A stretch of 26,510 nt of DNA from Allobrachymonas sp. Its GTDB lineage: Bacteria > Pseudomonadota > Gammaproteobacteria > Burkholderiales > Burkholderiaceae. Below are positions 25,814 to 26,510 of this stretch, one piece after another (the first letter of the stretch is position 1; every line of letters begins with the position of its first letter). The stretch spans positions 1-26,510 of the forward strand of contig JAUMXD010000013.1 of assembly GCA_030529305.1 (NCBI GenBank), written 5' to 3'. Position numbers and translations under genes: made by a program. The notes below the pieces were generated by a model. That model worked only from the letters and a program-made list of their open reading frames with translations, was not told where the DNA came from and searched no databases.

Positions 25814-26316
25814 GTGCCCTGCCGTTTTCTGCTTCCGAGCTGGATACGAGCGCCGCGATAGAGCAGCCAAACGGCGCGGTGGATGGTGTGCAGGCCGTAC
25901 CCCAGTGTGTGGTGCTCGATACCAATATCGTGCTGGATGTGCTGCTGTTTCAGGCGCCCGAGGCCGAGCCGCTGCGCGCTGCCTTGCAAGCCGGGCAAGT
26001 GCAGTGGTTGGGCACAGCGCATATGCGCGAAGAGCTGCGCCGCGTGCTTGATTACGCCCACATCGCCCCGCGCGTGCAGTTTTACGGCACCACGGCCGAG
26101 CAGATTCTGGCGCGGCGCGACCAGTGGGTGCGGCCGGTGGAGGCCGCCCCGCCCTGCGTCTTTGTCTGCCGCGATGCCGATGACCAATGCTTCATCGATC
26201 TGGCCGTGGCGCATGGCGCGCTGCTGCTGAGCAAAGACGCGCAAGTGCTCAAACTGCGCAAGCGCCTGGCCCGCCAAGGCGTGGTGGTGAGCCGCAGCTT
26301 TCCGCCAGCGTTGTGA
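25810..26316 (+). CDS. PIN-domain protein (putative nuclease, toxin-like family)
   Basis: 168 residues with a PIN fold after a low-complexity N-terminus of about 32 residues. Acidic active-site positions are visible at D37 (VVLDTNIVLDVLL), E74 or E75 (MREELRRVLDY), and D122 to D125 with D130 (CRDADDQCFIDLAV). PIN proteins cut RNA with bound metal ions. This branch (PIN_3-like) is often annotated as a toxin component, but no antitoxin gene is next to it; instead it overlaps the lipoprotein gene by ATGA. A housekeeping RNA-processing role is as likely as a toxin. Confidence 0.85.
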   Translation: MSALPFSASELDTSAAIEQPNGAVDGVQAVPQCVVLDTNIVLDVLLFQAPEAEPLRAALQAGQVQWLGTAHMREELRRVLDYAHIAPRVQFYGTTAEQILARRDQWVRPVEAAPPCVFVCRDADDQCFIDLAVAHGALLLSKDAQVLKLRKRLARQGVVVSRSFPPAL

Positions 26317-26400
26317 TTTGTTGCCTGGTGGCTTGATGTGCACCGCTTTGATGTGCACTGCCGCGGCAGATGCAGCGCTCGTGGCATCGGCTGCATCTGT

Positions 26401-26426
26401 GGGGATGCCTGCACTGGCAGGCACCC
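26401..26426. terminator. Hairpin between convergent genes
   Basis: GGGG-A-TGCCTGC and GCAGGCA-CCCC pair around ACTG, an 11-pair stem with one bulge. No T-run is seen on either side. It lies between the end of the PIN gene and the stop of the minus-strand gene. Confidence 0.5.
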
Positions 26427-26439
26427 CATGCTCAAACCA

Positions 26440-26510
26440 TCAACGCTTGAATGGCGCGGCCTGCACGCCGGGCAGCAGCCAGTCCATGCGCAGGATTTGC
26501 GCATCGCTCA
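26440..26510 (-). CDS. 3' end of an unidentified minus-strand gene
   Basis: On the minus strand an open frame enters from the right window edge and ends with SDAQILRMDWLLPGVQAAPF plus KR and a TGA at 26442-26440. Position, the following hairpin and natural codon use suggest a real gene end. Only about 22 residues are visible, so no family can be named. Confidence 0.5.
   Translation of the reverse strand, partial: SDAQILRMDWLLPGVQAAPFKR

Noticed and set aside
25684..26424. 246-codon minus-strand frame over the lipoprotein and PIN genes
   Set aside because: Overlaps two better-supported genes on the other strand, and shows no domain.

Overview
The window looks like a chromosomal stretch of a betaproteobacterium, probably order Burkholderiales (Comamonadaceae-like). 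This rests on protein style (Dps, AhpC/AhpF, a short unfused RlmL-type methyltransferase, DUF2939, a FecR/CHASE2 module) and on the GC-rich codon use of the right two thirds. No rRNA, tRNA, CRISPR array or insertion sequence was recognised.

Region 1 (1-7250, + strand) is the end of a surface-polysaccharide cluster with visibly lower GC. It holds a large two-domain glycosyltransferase (cut by the window edge), an SDR reductase, a GDP-mannose-4,6-dehydratase-like enzyme, then hddA, gmhA, hddC and gmhB, mostly with start/stop overlaps. The last four form the complete route from sedoheptulose-7-phosphate to GDP-D-glycero-alpha-D-manno-heptose. The dehydratase and SDR suggest that the heptose is further turned into a 6-deoxy-heptose, as in some capsules and O-antigens.

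Region 2 (7251-10850, - strand) is AT-rich and partly decaying. It has a 610-residue RTX-like secreted protein with a possible Fur box upstream and a good terminator, a frameshifted short paralogue of that protein's N-terminal domain, and a small secreted-protein gene broken by two homopolymer shifts.

Region 3 (10850-16615) is the most interesting part. A minus-strand operon encodes a secreted FecR-domain protein, a CHASE2 membrane protein with a class III nucleotidyl cyclase domain, and a TPR plus outer-membrane beta-barrel protein. A Crp/Fnr-type regulator is divergent from it, and strong sigma70-like promoters are visible in both directions. The cyclase keeps its metal aspartates but lacks the usual base-specifying residues. 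The Crp-like protein lacks the arginine that normally holds the cyclic phosphate. Together they look like an envelope-sensing, nucleotide-signalling and surface-display module whose ligand may be unusual.

Region 4 (16616-22176) holds stress and housekeeping genes: dps, a DUF2939 membrane protein, a periplasmic alpha-carbonic anhydrase, and ahpC-ahpF on the minus strand with a strong intercistronic stem-loop.

Region 5 (22177-26510) has a 704-base gap with several hairpins and a textbook minus-strand terminator (candidate small RNA). It is followed by an RlmL-like methyltransferase, an unrecognised Ala/Pro-rich lipoprotein, a PIN-domain protein, and the 3' end of an unidentified minus-strand gene.
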